Positions 63,580 through 64,000 of a stretch of 64,000 nt of DNA are shown here, piece after piece; positions within the stretch are counted from its first letter, which is position 1, and each line of letters opens with the position of its first letter. The stretch comes from CBDFKJ01 sp965248805 (lineage in GTDB: Bacteria; Pseudomonadota; Alphaproteobacteria; UBA6615): positions 124,001 through 188,000 of the forward strand of contig CBDFKJ010000008.1 in assembly GCA_965248805.1 (NCBI GenBank). The letters are read 5' to 3'. The notes under the pieces were generated by a model. It had not been told where the DNA came from, ran no database searches, and saw nothing but the letters and a program-made list of their open reading frames with translations. The position numbers and the translations under genes were made by a program.

Positions 63580-64000
63580 TCATCCGGCCAGCGCCGTCAC
63601 CAGCCAGCGATGCACCGGCGCCACCTTGGTAAACACGTCGACGCAATATGCGGCCGCGTCCGCGGTGAACAACTTGGGCGGGTGCGGCTCACCGCGACCC
63701 GCATAGAGCCCGGAGTAGCGGAGCAGGTCGGCATTGGGGTGATCGGCGGCAAAGCCACGCGGCACGCGTTTGTAGTGCTCGCCGCCGAGCGGAAATTCAC
63801 CTTGTGCGGCGATGCTATCGAGCGCCACGCGCAATGACTTGCCCAGCTTTTGATCGACGACGGCGTCGCGATAGCGCGCTAGATCGGTCTTCTCGAATTG
63901 ATGCATGCCCGCACCCAGCGTGAGTGTTTTGGCGCCGAGCGCGAAGAAGAAACCCGGGCAGCCCCGGCTCGGCCCGTCGCCCTGCCAGAACCATAGCCCC
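63580..64000 (-). CDS. DUF2461 family protein (partial, cut by the window end)
   Basis: About 139 C-terminal residues are visible. They begin GLWFWQGDGPSRGCPGFFFA, continue GAKTLTLGAGMHQFEKTDLARYRDAV and FADDHP-like GFAADHPNADLLRYSGLYAG, and end RWLVTALAG. The WFWQGDGPSRGCPGFFF and GAGMHQFEK blocks are the DUF2461 signature. The N-terminus lies beyond base 64000. Function unknown. Confidence 0.85.
   Translation of the reverse strand, partial: GLWFWQGDGPSRGCPGFFFALGAKTLTLGAGMHQFEKTDLARYRDAVVDQKLGKSLRVALDSIAAQGEFPLGGEHYKRVPRGFAADHPNADLLRYSGLYAGRGEPHPPKLFTADAAAYCVDVFTKVAPVHRWLVTALAG

Overview
The window is GC-rich, densely coded DNA from an alphaproteobacterium, most likely of the Rhodospirillales type. 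The evidence is the gene content: a class I (archaeal-type) lysyl-tRNA synthetase, TrcR (DUF1013), Usg, DUF1192, COQ9, heme A synthase, the hrcA-grpE and rph-rdgB-hemW-rsmI-yraN-gshB neighbourhoods, and an encapsulated-ferritin-like protein resembling that of Rhodospirillum. No rRNA, tRNA or CRISPR array was recognised. Every gene-free stretch is shorter than about 300 bases.

Layout. 1-8.7 kb: accessory genes of an exosortase A (PEP-CTERM/EpsH-type) exopolysaccharide locus: hydrolase 2, acyl carrier protein, GNAT acetyltransferase, acyl-CoA ligase, PLP decarboxylase, asparagine-synthase-like amidotransferase and polysaccharide deacetylase. Most are broken by stops, frameshifts or an IS1182-like insertion; the PLP decarboxylase and the acyl carrier protein are whole. 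8.7-17.5 kb: housekeeping block grpE, hrcA, rph, rdgB, hemW, LpoA-like lipoprotein, rsmI, yraN, BON lipoprotein, gshB. 17.5-21.7 kb: a mobile-element scar with an IS5/IS427 element, a frameshifted ParA, an RHH protein, a comM stump, an IS630-type element and an integrase stump. 21.9-39.4 kb: trcR, acyl-CoA synthetase, pfkA (frameshifted), GGDEF protein, purEK, COQ9, def, aminotransferase, two tandem GNATs, lysS, a DinG-like helicase, TerB, a beta-hydroxyacid dehydrogenase and MarR. 39.5-56.4 kb: groESL with a CIRCE operator, usg, an FprA-type reductase, ctaA, znuCB, pdeM-lhr, psuG-psuK, a divergent PEP carboxylase, an orphan EncFtn-like ferritin, a VOC protein and a Sel1 protein. 56.4-64 kb: a second IS630-type copy, a chimeric junction of two truncated genes, then four genes that each carry frameshifts (MFS, M48 peptidase, DUF898, alcohol dehydrogenase) and a partial DUF2461 gene.

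How it works together. HrcA (9.3-10.4 kb) should repress groESL through the CIRCE site at 41561-41587, which lies directly below a sigma-70-like promoter. purE/purK, lhr/pdeM, psuG/psuK, znuC/znuB and COQ9/def form short overlapping or near-adjacent pairs. The exosortase accessory set would act on extracellular polysaccharide and protein sorting, but its state suggests that the system has been lost or that the assembly is error-prone there. Disrupted genes cluster at 1-8.7, 18.5-25.8 and 57.4-63 kb. Because large lesions (IS insertions, multi-base deletions, chimeric junctions) accompany the single-base shifts, genuine decay is likely, although some single-base shifts could be sequencing errors.
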